This document shows, piece by piece, positions 1-8,375 of a stretch of DNA of 24,152 nt. Position 1 is the stretch's first letter. Every line of letters begins with the position of its first letter. This DNA comes from Fragilaria crotonensis (lineage: Eukaryota; Bacillariophyta; Fragilariophyceae; Fragilariales; Fragilariaceae): assembly GCA_022925895.1 (NCBI GenBank), contig JAKSYS010000804.1, positions 1 through 24,152 on the forward strand, given 5' to 3'. The notes below the pieces were generated by a model. That model saw nothing but the letters and a program-made list of their open reading frames with translations, did no database searches and was not told where the DNA came from. A program made the position numbers and the translations under genes.

Positions 1-262
1 GAACTGACCAGTGTCAGTGCCAACAGGCCTAGCAACAGCAGGAGCAATGCTGTTATTACCTTGAAGCTGATCTCATTTTGCCCCTCATCAATTCATAGCA
101 ATTGGTAACTCATGAACGTCTCTTGATGCACGGGAACATGCCCATGAATCCGAAAGTTGGGCGCGACGCGCGACAGAATGTGACATCTCCAGAAATAACG
201 AATAAAATAACCGACTTTTCGAAGGGGTGGGGGGCCAGCGCGACACAAACACTGCCTGTAGA
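1..262. other. left flank, no gene assigned
   Basis: No convincing gene. The minus strand at about 56-1 has an open frame encoding a very hydrophobic leucine run (VITALLLLLLGLLALTLVS), like a membrane anchor or signal peptide. It has no in-frame ATG after the upstream stop and is cut by the window edge, so it could be the start of a spliced gene or chance. The plus strand is also open from base 1 to a stop near 106-108. From about 251 to 283 the DNA is rich in CTGTA/ACTGTA words, which form the retrotransposon target. Confidence 0.3.
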
Positions 263-283
263 CTGTGTACTGTATAGACTGTA
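263..283. repeat. target-site duplication, left copy (21 bp)
   Basis: The 21 bases CTGTGTACTGTATAGACTGT+A are repeated exactly at 8355-8375. The two copies bracket the retrotransposon, as expected from target-primed reverse transcription. The left copy directly abuts the run of A at 284-299, so the A-run belongs to the insert or the junction, not to the target. Confidence 0.93.
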
Positions 284-299
284 AAAAAAAAAAAAAAAA
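284..299 (-). repeat. terminal homopolymer of the LINE: A-run on plus, T-run on the sense strand
   Basis: There are 17 consecutive A on the plus strand from 283 to 299 (the first A is shared with the duplication). Because the element is read on the minus strand, its sense 3' end is a T-run. LINEs usually end in poly(A) or short A-containing repeats. Confidence 0.9.
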
Positions 300-418
300 C
301 CTGAAATCTAATTAACGTGTCGCCGCTAAGCTTCAGAACAAAAAGCTTGCGATAGGCACGGATAGGCACTACGCTGGTGGGCGTAGTAGCTATCGTCGCT
401 GTTTCCGGGTGTCTTGGT

Positions 419-1020
419 TTATAACACTTGGAAGTATTCTCGAATGGATTTCATTCCCTGCCCTGCTCGTTTCTTCACTCTGTTGTAACTCTCGCGAAAG
501 ATCGGCTTGTTAATTGCTATCCAGTTTTTGGTTATCCTGAGGGGTTGTCTTGCGTGTTCCTCGGCGTCTTGATGCAGTAGATTTTGAACGTTCGTGTCGT
601 ACATGGACCGATTTTGATATATCTCGTGCAGCTCTTGCCGGACTTTCCGTTTGGATGCTTCTTGACGGGTGCGCTCATCGTGTCCATGAATTTCTTGGTT
701 CCTAGATCTCCAGAGCACGTACCATCTGTCCCAGACAAATTGATTAGGTTTGATTGCCACTGCAGTCCTGACCGATCGAGACCGTCATCCTCTTCGCCGT
801 GAGCCATGTAGTGCCGTGTCTGGTGTTGACTCCACGCTATTCCAAACCTTCCGAGAAATAATTGCTTCCATCCGATTCTGTTTTGCTGAGTGATGATTCC
901 TCTGAGAGTTGGATGATACTGTTCGGGTCTAAGTTCGATGTCGGTCGTGGAAGCAAACCATAACCGTAATCCGTCCATCAATAAACCGCACACCAGGGAG
1001 ACGTACCCGATGATATGCAA
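419..1020 (-). CDS. LINE ORF2, C-terminal tail beyond RNase H, split over two frames
   Basis: Two overlapping open frames continue ORF2 after the stop at 929. The first (about 1020-532) has the run GLLMDGLRLWF and, further on, IGWKQLFLGRFGIAW. The second (open through 760-419, ending in TAA) has VWDRWYVLWRSRNQEIHG and a basic end with KSIREYF. From memory, such W-rich RN..HG tails close the long polyproteins of related LINE copies in algae; this was not checked by search. Neither piece has an ATG that makes sense as a start. Joining them to the RT frame needs a +1 shift in 929-1020 (the likely zone is about 985-1010) and a -1 shift in 532-790. They are best read as one broken C-terminus, not as two genes. 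Confidence 0.65.
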
Positions 1021-4000
1021 AATCGCGAATGCCCGTCAGGAATTCCTGGCGCCACGTGATGCGATTGGGATGTTCACATCGAATGATATGCGAATGATCT
1101 TCAACCGTTGATCCGCAGAGAAGACAACTTCGTTTGCCGCCGTCGAATTTGTTGAGTTGGGCGTGGGTTGGAAGGACGCAATGTACAAGTTTGACCACGT
1201 GAGCGTGTGGCATAGGGGTCCGATTTATGGCCATGGTATGCGCCTCCCAATTTACGGCATAAAGCGTATGCTCGCTCCATGCATTCTTGTGTTGAATATA
1301 GTCAAGCAAGGGCTTCGCTGACGCTTCGTGATGTAGTACTCCTGCGTATCGACCAGTAACCGTCCCGTCGGGAAGGAGAAGATGTGCGCGAGTGTGAGGG
1401 AACATGAGGACGAATGGTCTCTGAGCTCCATGATCTAAGTTATACATGCTGGCTTGCGCGTCCGCGTCGACGTTCAACTGTCCGAGGAGATCGAGTGAAT
1501 GGTATGGTCTCTTGCGATCCTGATGGCCTTTTACGTGTTGAAGACGGACGCAAGGGAGACTTTGCATGGACGTTTGTATTTCAATGAGGACGTCCCAATC
1601 GGCGCGTAAGCAGTCGAGAACGACTTCGCCTTGATCCAAATCGATGGGTTCGTCACTATCTTGGATGTCACGATCGCCGAGTTTTAGAGTATCGAGCACT
1701 CCTTTGCTATCCGTCGCTATCCTTCCTTGCCATGGTTCGTGCATTCCCGTAAATTCTTTTACCCGAAGAAGAAAACGTACCAAAGACAACAGTCCATATG
1801 CTTCGGCGCGGTACGAATGCAGGCTTCTACCTCGAACTGGTCCCTGCCCCGTCGCGAGTCTCTCCCCCTTCAACGAGCTAACCACCCAGCCGAAGGATCC
1901 ATGTTGTCCGCGCGTTACCGACCCATCGCTAACTGCTCTAAAGCCTGGTGTGAGTTCCAAACACAATGTATAAGGGTCAACTGTCGTTGTGACTTGGCGC
2001 AGGAGTTCTGTTTCCCACGGTTCGAGCGTCTCGATGAAGAGGTCGAAAGTTGCGGTTGCTGAAGGGGGAGTACAAGCTTGACGAAGACTTTTTGACGGAA
2101 TGCCTGTCAGATTCCAGAGACCATTGCTCGCCGAGGCTACTTCGGCTGGGCTTGCTCGACTTGGAATTCGAGCGTAGGGGCGAACCGACTGTGCTGATGA
2201 TGGGCGAAAGGAATATTCCCCGTGTTGCCGGAATGTGGCGTACTCATCGGTGCTGACGCGAATGAAGAGAGATCGTCGGTACTTGTAGGCGAAGTATTGA
2301 AAACGACTAGCTTGTGGAGAGTGGAGCCACGCCCCTAGAGGTTGGATTAATCGACCCTGCTGATCACTCCAAATGTGGTTTGCCGACCTCCACAGTTTCC
2401 ATTCGCGCTCAGATGGGCGCTCTTGATGGACAGTATGCCATCGCGTACGTCCACTTTGGAGGGATGATGTACCTAGGAGGAAGCACTGATCGAGATCCTG
2501 ACCGTTGGGTTTCGATATATCCGCAAGAGTGACCGCCTGGAGGTAGAGCCGACAGTAGTTCAATTTGCGTATCTCCAGGGGAGTATACCGTCCTGATTTG
2601 ATGATCATGTCCATCAGATACTGATCATGTTCTCTTTGGAGCGGTGGGATGCAGGGATCGTCGAGTTGCAGGGATGCCGATATGGACGCGAGAAAGGTTC
2701 GAAGGCTTGTCAACCATTTGGACTCGAGGTGTGGTAATGGTTCTTCCACTCGTTCGAGAATGGAGAAAGACGTTCCAGATGAGAATTGCGCCCAAGCGAC
2801 TGCACACTTGAGAAGTTTCCCCACAGACGACTGATTTCTCCAATGACGGAGGAAGTAAGCTGTTTGGCCGATCCCTTGTTGTGCATGGAGATGACAAAAA
2901 CCTGCGCCCCCGATATCGCGAGGCCCGTAAAGAACTTCCGATTTTGTATGGCGGTTGAAGCCGCACTTAGCTGTGATGATTGCCATTGCTTTCGATTGGA
3001 TGGATGTCAATTGTGATCTTGTGAGAAATGAGCTCGTCAAAGGATACGTTACAGCTGGTACATAGCAAGAGCGATAGAACGTCCATGCTTCATCTCGAGT
3101 GAAATGAGTGGACCACAGAAACTCGGTGATTTGGTCGCTTTTCTCCTTAAGCTTCCGGAACTGGGCCTTCTGCAATCCGACAGGTTCTTTATGATGACCG
3201 AGTGTCTTATGGGCGACTGACGGCGGGAGGAATTCCAGTAGCTGCGTCGTGTTGGAAAGCGGATCAAAGACTTCCAGGGGTGGCAGTTCTGATTTTATGT
3301 TCGACAAGACTGGGGCGCCTTGGATGGAGAATTTCCAGGACATCACATGATACGAGCATTTAGAGAGCTCCAACGCACCTCCTGTTGCCTGTAGAAGGTC
3401 TGACCACGTTGTGGCGTTGTGTCGTGCTTGACGCACTAATTCCTGAAGATGTACTGCATTCTCGGGAGCATAGAAGGAATTTACTTGTCCATTGCTGTCG
3501 TCCACGAATCCTACCATGGAGATTTTGCAGGGATTAGACCAATCGGGATTGCAATATTGGGCGGGATGAGCTTTTAGGTCGTAGCAATCGAATAAGATGC
3601 TAGACAAAAAACACCATATCATCGGGGAATTTCCGCTGCCTTGACCTGTACCGTATATTGGCATCTCAGAAGAGTGGGAATAGGAGGAATCGGATAAACC
3701 CAGCTCGGTCCGGATATGGTACTTCGCATTAAGCAGTGTATTTCCGTTTGCTTGGGTCACGCTTTTGTCAACCCCAAAACGACGACTTGCTATCATAGCC
3801 AGGTTTGGAATGATACGATCATAACACGCGGTAGCATCATAATTGGTTTGTAAGAACGTTCTCCTGCTGAGCCTCGATATTTCAAACTGAAGTTCTTCGA
3901 TCATCACGGGATCAATTGCGTTGCGCCGAGGTCGTGACCCGTATTGGCCTTCATTCAGTTGTTTCAATGCTTCCGCTTGATACAGAGCCACTCGCCATTT

Positions 4001-5092
4001 AACACCTAACATGAGATTGAAGTCGGCTTCGTATATGTGGATAACGCGAGTCCTGTGTATCTTCACACTGCCCGGGTCCTTGAACAAAATTGTATTTGCA
4101 ATGCGTTGCCACCGTGTAAACGAATAACCGCGCTCGAGGGCGTAATTCAACAGGGACAAGTGGACTTCCGCAAGGGTTTGCTGCATGTGATCATATTCCT
4201 CTTTAAGGGCAAGGAGCTTTCGGTGTGCCTGAGCGCGCTCGTCTTCTGCTGGTATATTGGGATCCAGCGGCGGGACTTGGGAATACTTGTGCTTGGCGAA
4301 GAGGGTTTTGTAGTGACCCAGATGCATACCTGAGGGAGATGTTGTGGTAGTTTCGCGCCAGACGCGAAGTTTGCCTTGAAATTCTTGAAGCGAGATTGTT
4401 GGATACGTTTGGAGAGACGCCATCTCTTGGGATTGCTGTAGATGTTGAAGAAGGAGTTGCACCGGTTCTGAGAATTCATCCGTTGGATATGTGCCATCGA
4501 GAATAGAATCAGCGACTGGGGAATCCCCGCAAAAGCTTAGTTCGGTAGCGAGCGGTGGGGTGGTAAATGGCGATCCTTGTGCTTGTCCAAAGTGTTGACG
4601 ATTCCGTTGTTGAAGGTGCTCGACAATCTCGGACGGGACGTCAATGGTCTGCCAATCAGAACATGTTTTGGGGTCAACCGATGGTGGTCGTGGTATCTCG
4701 ATGCGAGTCACTCCTTGACGGTGGCCCTTTTCACGTGATGCTTTAATCTTTTCTGACACTCGTTTTACTTTTTCATTGCGCCTCAATCTTCGAAGCAATT
4801 TCGCGTGCGCTTTATCTGCTTTCCGCATGGATTGTTCCAGTTCTAGAATCCGAGCATCTCGTTCTTGATCGCGTCGTTGAAAGCTTTCAGACACTATCTT
4901 ATTAATCTCAGTTTGTACCTCCCGTATGTACTGCTTGCACTGTTCCTTAGAAACTGGAAGCGTCATATCGAGATTATGGGTATTGATGTCACGCAAAAGA
5001 ATCGTGGAATGATCAAGGCCGGTCCGATACATTGTCAACCATTTTTCAATACTATTTTCTTCAACCGGGCTGTACTCAATGCGACTGACCAC
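929..5092 (-). CDS. LINE ORF2, reverse transcriptase + RNase H + zinc knuckle
   Basis: This is a 1387-codon open frame. Its nominal first codon is GTG, so it is almost certainly the continuation of the endonuclease frame and not an independent start. An N-terminal basic, coiled-coil-like stretch lies at about residues 85-130. RT motifs in order: motif A in YDATACYDR near residue 415, motif B in GQGSGNSP near 485, and motif C FVDD near 530. RNase H follows: DGS near 1057, YRAEAYG near 1090, ATDSKGVLD, then HVKGHQD near 1185 and a late Asp in NVDADAQ. A C-x2-C-x7-H-x4-C knuckle (CLLCGS...HIIRC) lies near 1325-1340. All visible catalytic acids are present, so the protein could be active if the frames are joined. 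It would copy the element RNA at a nicked target. Confidence 0.93.
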   Translation of the reverse strand: MVSRIEYSPVEENSIEKWLTMYRTGLDHSTILLRDINTHNLDMTLPVSKEQCKQYIREVQTEINKIVSESFQRRDQERDARILELEQSMRKADKAHAKLLRRLRRNEKVKRVSEKIKASREKGHRQGVTRIEIPRPPSVDPKTCSDWQTIDVPSEIVEHLQQRNRQHFGQAQGSPFTTPPLATELSFCGDSPVADSILDGTYPTDEFSEPVQLLLQHLQQSQEMASLQTYPTISLQEFQGKLRVWRETTTTSPSGMHLGHYKTLFAKHKYSQVPPLDPNIPAEDERAQAHRKLLALKEEYDHMQQTLAEVHLSLLNYALERGYSFTRWQRIANTILFKDPGSVKIHRTRVIHIYEADFNLMLGVKWRVALYQAEALKQLNEGQYGSRPRRNAIDPVMIEELQFEISRLSRRTFLQTNYDATACYDRIIPNLAMIASRRFGVDKSVTQANGNTLLNAKYHIRTELGLSDSSYSHSSEMPIYGTGQGSGNSPMIWCFLSSILFDCYDLKAHPAQYCNPDWSNPCKISMVGFVDDSNGQVNSFYAPENAVHLQELVRQARHNATTWSDLLQATGGALELSKCSYHVMSWKFSIQGAPVLSNIKSELPPLEVFDPLSNTTQLLEFLPPSVAHKTLGHHKEPVGLQKAQFRKLKEKSDQITEFLWSTHFTRDEAWTFYRSCYVPAVTYPLTSSFLTRSQLTSIQSKAMAIITAKCGFNRHTKSEVLYGPRDIGGAGFCHLHAQQGIGQTAYFLRHWRNQSSVGKLLKCAVAWAQFSSGTSFSILERVEEPLPHLESKWLTSLRTFLASISASLQLDDPCIPPLQREHDQYLMDMIIKSGRYTPLEIRKLNYCRLYLQAVTLADISKPNGQDLDQCFLLGTSSLQSGRTRWHTVHQERPSEREWKLWRSANHIWSDQQGRLIQPLGAWLHSPQASRFQYFAYKYRRSLFIRVSTDEYATFRQHGEYSFRPSSAQSVRPYARIPSRASPAEVASASNGLWNLTGIPSKSLRQACTPPSATATFDLFIETLEPWETELLRQVTTTVDPYTLCLELTPGFRAVSDGSVTRGQHGSFGWVVSSLKGERLATGQGPVRGRSLHSYRAEAYGLLSLVRFLLRVKEFTGMHEPWQGRIATDSKGVLDTLKLGDRDIQDSDEPIDLDQGEVVLDCLRADWDVLIEIQTSMQSLPCVRLQHVKGHQDRKRPYHSLDLLGQLNVDADAQASMYNLDHGAQRPFVLMFPHTRAHLLLPDGTVTGRYAGVLHHEASAKPLLDYIQHKNAWSEHTLYAVNWEAHTMAINRTPMPHAHVVKLVHCVLPTHAQLNKFDGGKRSCLLCGSTVEDHSHIIRCEHPNRITWRQEFLTGIRDFAYHRVRLPGVRFIDGRITVMVCFHDRHRT

Positions 5093-6291
5093 GCTGGTTC
5101 TCGAAACCGTTTTGTTCGCTGTTCGGCGTCCAGACTCGCTTTCAAAACATCTGAGTCCAACCGCTCGGCGAATTCGTGCCGATTCCTGGGAGAGATAATT
5201 GTTCCGCTCTGTCTGTGCACATTTCTACTCATCAAGTATTCATACTTCAGCTTGATGTATTGTGTAACCTGTTCGATATTATTCGACTTTAAGACACGGA
5301 GAGAGGGCGACGCCAGATGTTGTGTTTTATTTCCAAACAAGGCTTCGGTGTCGAGGTCAAAATAATACGCGCGATGATCGGTTGCAAATCGTTCGTTGAA
5401 GGCCTCATACCCGCAGCGAATAAGGGCGCTCGCTACGTGATGAGTAGCGAGTCCATAATCAAGACATTTACGGCCTCTCGCGTAGGTTGGTGGCGGTTTG
5501 CTTGAATGACGAGTTCGCATCAAATTGAGTAATTGGAATTCGGCTGCTATCTGGCTCATTCCGTCGATCTCGGATCCGAGTTCTTCGTTGAAGTCTCCAA
5601 CTAGTAGCAATTCATCGCCTTGTGTGCGTCTTAATCGGAGAAAAGAGCAAAGGTCGCGTTTAAATGCTCGCCTGGGAGTCACTCTGTCGTTTGACTGAAC
5701 CAAAAGACTTTGCTGTTGAGATGTTGCCGTTGTTAAACCAGTGTGTGGGTTGTCGGTAACAACTTGATAAGCCGAGATAACTGTCAAATTCACTCCATTC
5801 GTGCCGCGAAACGTTTGACTCGTCCACCTACCCCATTTGTCGTGACTCTGTGCAGCTATTCTCCCGGTGATGTCACCAATTGAAACTATCATTGTTCCTC
5901 CGGGTTTATAGTTAGTATCGAAGGGGGTGGGCGTTGTACCTGATATGAGACGTGAGCGGTTCCAGTGTTGCCTCGTTGTGTCATACAGGATGCTCCTGAC
6001 GTGATATTTAGTTGTATCAAGATTGTGTTCTTGACAGCATAAAATATCGGTCTGAACTTCCTTTGCTGCTTTACAGAGATCGTCAAATCTTCCACCTCGT
6101 CTGTCCACCGATAATCCGTTAACATTCAATGAATACACGCGAGTTACATTATCTCCTTTGTCAAGTAGTTGATCGCCCCATGAGTTGTTTTCTTTGGTTG
6201 GTGGATGTCGATAGCGATGGTTGCTGGCATGCGTCTTGTGCTGTGCTGGTGCTTTTCGACAATAACTTTCTCCATTCCGCTGCTGCGATGG
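5035..6291 (-). CDS. LINE ORF2, AP-type endonuclease (EEP) domain
   Basis: The open frame runs from just after a TGA at 6294-6292 to a TGA at 5037-5035. The recognisable domain begins at about 6141 (VYSLNVNGLS). Motifs of the exonuclease-endonuclease-phosphatase fold are visible: N in SLNVNG, QEH with the catalytic Glu, GDFNEE, a DYGL motif, and TDHRAY with the catalytic His. It would nick the target to prime reverse transcription. There is no in-frame ATG before the domain; the apparent start at 6138 is GTG. The domain is therefore expected to be reached by a frame change from the 6568 leader frame. The end overlaps the RT frame by 58 nt and needs a -1 change. Confidence 0.88.
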   Translation of the reverse strand, partial: PSQQRNGESYCRKAPAQHKTHASNHRYRHPPTKENNSWGDQLLDKGDNVTRVYSLNVNGLSVDRRGGRFDDLCKAAKEVQTDILCCQEHNLDTTKYHVRSILYDTTRQHWNRSRLISGTTPTPFDTNYKPGGTMIVSIGDITGRIAAQSHDKWGRWTSQTFRGTNGVNLTVISAYQVVTDNPHTGLTTATSQQQSLLVQSNDRVTPRRAFKRDLCSFLRLRRTQGDELLLVGDFNEELGSEIDGMSQIAAEFQLLNLMRTRHSSKPPPTYARGRKCLDYGLATHHVASALIRCGYEAFNERFATDHRAYYFDLDTEALFGNKTQHLASPSLRVLKSNNIEQVTQYIKLKYEYLMSRNVHRQSGTIISPRNRHEFAERLDSDVLKASLDAEQRTKRFREPAWSVALSTARLKKIVLKNG

Positions 6292-6568
6292 TCAACTGCT
6301 GCCTCGGGCAAGGGTGACTTGGTGATTGCTGGTGAGTGGAGCATAGTGTTGTCTCGAGTGTTGGTGTACACGGCTGATGTTGGATTGTGCTTTGCGCCGT
6401 GTCATAGGTGTGCTGTACTTGTGGTGTTTCGCTGCGTGCCGTTGTCTCTGCTAATACGCTCAGTCTTTCTATCAAGATATGATGTACACTATTGCTTTCG
6501 ATGTCTGACGTTGTCGCTGAATGATTAACTTCAGCAGTACGGGAACGGTCTTGATTCCTGCTAATCAT
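6161..6568 (-). CDS. LINE ORF2 N-terminal leader, Ser/Thr/Gln-rich
   Basis: This 135-residue open frame starts with ATG at 6568-6566. That ATG overlaps the ORF1 stop in the string ATGATTAG (6568-6561). The product is low complexity (Ser, Thr, Gln, His, Pro) with no known domain. It overlaps the upstream extension of the endonuclease frame (6291-6161), which lies in the +1 frame relative to it. It supplies the only ATG near the 5' end of ORF2, so I read it as the real start of ORF2. It could also be a short separate ORF. The link to the endonuclease is inference. Confidence 0.5.
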   Translation of the reverse strand: MISRNQDRSRTAEVNHSATTSDIESNSVHHILIERLSVLAETTARSETPQVQHTYDTAQSTIQHQPCTPTLETTLCSTHQQSPSHPCPRQQLTIAAAEWRKLLSKSTSTAQDACQQPSLSTSTNQRKQLMGRSTT

Positions 6569-8270
6569 TTGTTGGTTTGGGTAGATAATCGTCCCACGCG
6601 GTGAGGCGATCTTCGGTCATTGGTGCTTGCTCATTGATGTCTTCTTCGACATACGAGGAGGCGGAATATGCTTGAGACTTTTTATGCTTGCGCGGAGAGT
6701 CTTTTTGGTCCAAACGTTTTTCACGATGAACGGAAGGATCGTCCTGGTCGAACGTTGTCTTGGTCTGATTAGAGGCGTTCTTGGCCAGGATCTGCACTTG
6801 TTGACACAGCTGGGTAATCATTGCTTCGAGAGTCGCAATTTTGTTGGTCAACTCTTCGTGGCGGGTGTCACGAGGATCGGATTCCGTCATACCAGACATT
6901 TGGTCCGAGATTGCTGCCGAAGCATAAGATGCATAAACTCTTCCAGACGAACTGTTTGTTGAAACTGAGGCTGTCGATTGCTTCCCTGCCGTATTGAGGT
7001 TATCCCACGCACTATCGAGGTGTGTATCGTTTCCGCTTGTATCGTGTGTCGCCATGCTTGCTGCACTAAATGTCATGAAACTCTTAGTGGATGCTGACGT
7101 CCAGGAGTTGTCGCCGCTGGAATATCCATCTGTCTTGGGGGTGCCTACTTCCGGTTTGCCATAAAATTGTCCGTCCTTTGGTTTTGCATCTTCGGGAACA
7201 ACTTCCTTGTACCACTCGTCGAATTTCTTCTGCAAGGAATCTCTGACTTTGCTTTCGACGTTCTTGTCTACGAGAACGTAGAAGCGGCCGTTTTGCGATA
7301 CATTCTTCGTTGGAATCACGTCTTGTACTCCTGGAATGGCGCGGATGCGGTCTGTAATATAATACATGGCTTCCGTTCCTAGGTTGTTGATCATAATCAC
7401 GTATTGATTTGCGAGGATGTGATTTTGATAACGAATTGCTCCTTGGAATGCCTCGGGATTTTTCTTGCGCATGTGGAATGCTGCATACTCCTTCGTGTCT
7501 TTAGTGACATCCTTTAGGATAGGAAGAAGTTGAGGAACCGAGTCGGTCGGAACTTCCACAGTGAATGCTTGGGTTGTAGAAATGCGGTCGTCGATGATAA
7601 TTTTGTGGGATTTCAACACCATCTGAAACTTGGGAACTTTCGAACGTGGCAAAGCCTTACTAAGTCGAGCGCGGACTGCGGTGGTGACTCTTTCGGGAGA
7701 GTAGTACTTGGGGTTGTAACCGGTGATAAAACCGATCTGTTGCACATCCCATTCGTGTTCGTCCCACATGTGTTCCTTGAGGTAACAATGGTGATCCTTT
7801 AAAAACTGAAACGCGGGAGCATGACGCTTGATCCGGCCGAAAGGGACTCGAGTGAGGATGCGATGGACGATAGTGAACGAGATCTTTTGGCTTCCTGACT
7901 GATTTGTGCTGAGAGTCTTCTGATGAAGCTTGAACTGATGGTTGTGGGAGTTTCTTTTGGACGCGGCGGTGTTGTTATCTACATTGAGCACGGGTTTGCT
8001 CAAGTTGTTGATAATCTTAACGTCGTTCCCGAACGTGGAAGCAATCATGCGTAACCATTGCGTGTGGACTTCATCGGGAGCCATGTAATCGATGCGCGTG
8101 CGGTCGCTTGGAGGGAAATAGAAACGGATGGTTTTTGAAACGAACTCGTGATCGCTGTCTTGATTTCTAAGACCAGCGGGCGGAGTGGCAGTAGACAAGT
8201 CATCTTCCACCTCGAGATTGTGGGTTGGATCACAACCAACGCTGGAGATTGGGAAAGACTGCGTCGTCAT
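6561..8270 (-). CDS. LINE ORF1, gag-like RNA-binding candidate
   Basis: An intact 569-residue ORF starts with ATG at 8270. By position it is the first ORF of the LINE and would coat the element RNA. No CCHC knuckle or RRM is recognisable. The central part (about residues 130-370) is basic and mixed alpha/beta in appearance. A Ser/Thr-rich linker follows (about 385-470). Next comes a heptad-like stretch, HEELTNKIATLEAMITQL, at about 480-510, which looks like a coiled coil for multimerisation. The tail is charged. It ends in TAG inside the ATGATTAG overlap with ORF2. The assignment rests on position and coiled coil, not on a recognised family. Confidence 0.75.
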   Translation of the reverse strand: MTTQSFPISSVGCDPTHNLEVEDDLSTATPPAGLRNQDSDHEFVSKTIRFYFPPSDRTRIDYMAPDEVHTQWLRMIASTFGNDVKIINNLSKPVLNVDNNTAASKRNSHNHQFKLHQKTLSTNQSGSQKISFTIVHRILTRVPFGRIKRHAPAFQFLKDHHCYLKEHMWDEHEWDVQQIGFITGYNPKYYSPERVTTAVRARLSKALPRSKVPKFQMVLKSHKIIIDDRISTTQAFTVEVPTDSVPQLLPILKDVTKDTKEYAAFHMRKKNPEAFQGAIRYQNHILANQYVIMINNLGTEAMYYITDRIRAIPGVQDVIPTKNVSQNGRFYVLVDKNVESKVRDSLQKKFDEWYKEVVPEDAKPKDGQFYGKPEVGTPKTDGYSSGDNSWTSASTKSFMTFSAASMATHDTSGNDTHLDSAWDNLNTAGKQSTASVSTNSSSGRVYASYASAAISDQMSGMTESDPRDTRHEELTNKIATLEAMITQLCQQVQILAKNASNQTKTTFDQDDPSVHREKRLDQKDSPRKHKKSQAYSASSYVEEDINEQAPMTEDRLTAWDDYLPKPTND

Positions 8271-8354
8271 TGTCGGCTTTACCGTAGTAGGGTTCGTACC
8301 AGAGATTCACGTAGGATTTTTGAATGGCTTTCAAAATTCACTAGGGTGAAAATT

Positions 8355-8375
8355 CTGTGTACTGTATAGACTGTA
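8355..8375. repeat. target-site duplication, right copy (21 bp)
   Basis: Exact copy of 263-283. It marks the 5' end of the minus-strand retrotransposon. The flank beyond it (GACTGTACAGTACTGG) continues the same CTGTA/ACTGTAC word family, so the target was already a repetitive intergenic stretch. Confidence 0.93.

Larger units (their letters stand above)
284..8354 (-). mobile_element. LINE-type non-LTR retrotransposon, full length
   Basis: The element reads on the minus strand, 5' end at 8354 and 3' end at 284, about 8.07 kb, between exact 21-bp target-site duplications. Order in sense direction: short 5' UTR (8354-8271), ORF1 (8270-6561), ORF2 (6568 to 419, in several frames), 3' UTR (418-300), terminal homopolymer (299-284). 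There are no LTRs. ORF2 carries endonuclease, RT, RNase H and a CCHC-like knuckle, the domain set of the I-like group of LINEs. ORF1 is intact, while ORF2 changes frame about four times without any nonsense codon inside the conserved frames. The insertion is therefore probably young, or the breaks are sequencing indels. The sense-strand end is oligo(T), not oligo(A), which is unusual. Confidence 0.92.

Noticed and set aside
284..299. A-run as the tail of a plus-strand SINE or processed copy
   Set aside because: The duplicated 21 bp abuts the A-run on one side and the 5' end of the minus-strand LINE on the other, so the whole 284-8354 segment is one insertion and the run belongs to its 3' end.
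1644..2532. Several plus-strand open frames inside the LINE
   Set aside because: They lie opposite the conserved RNase H and RT coding strand, overlap each other and have no domain features; shadows of the minus-strand gene.
4865..5365. 166-codon plus-strand frame across the EEP/RT junction
   Set aside because: Antisense to two recognised domains; composition is that of a shadow frame.
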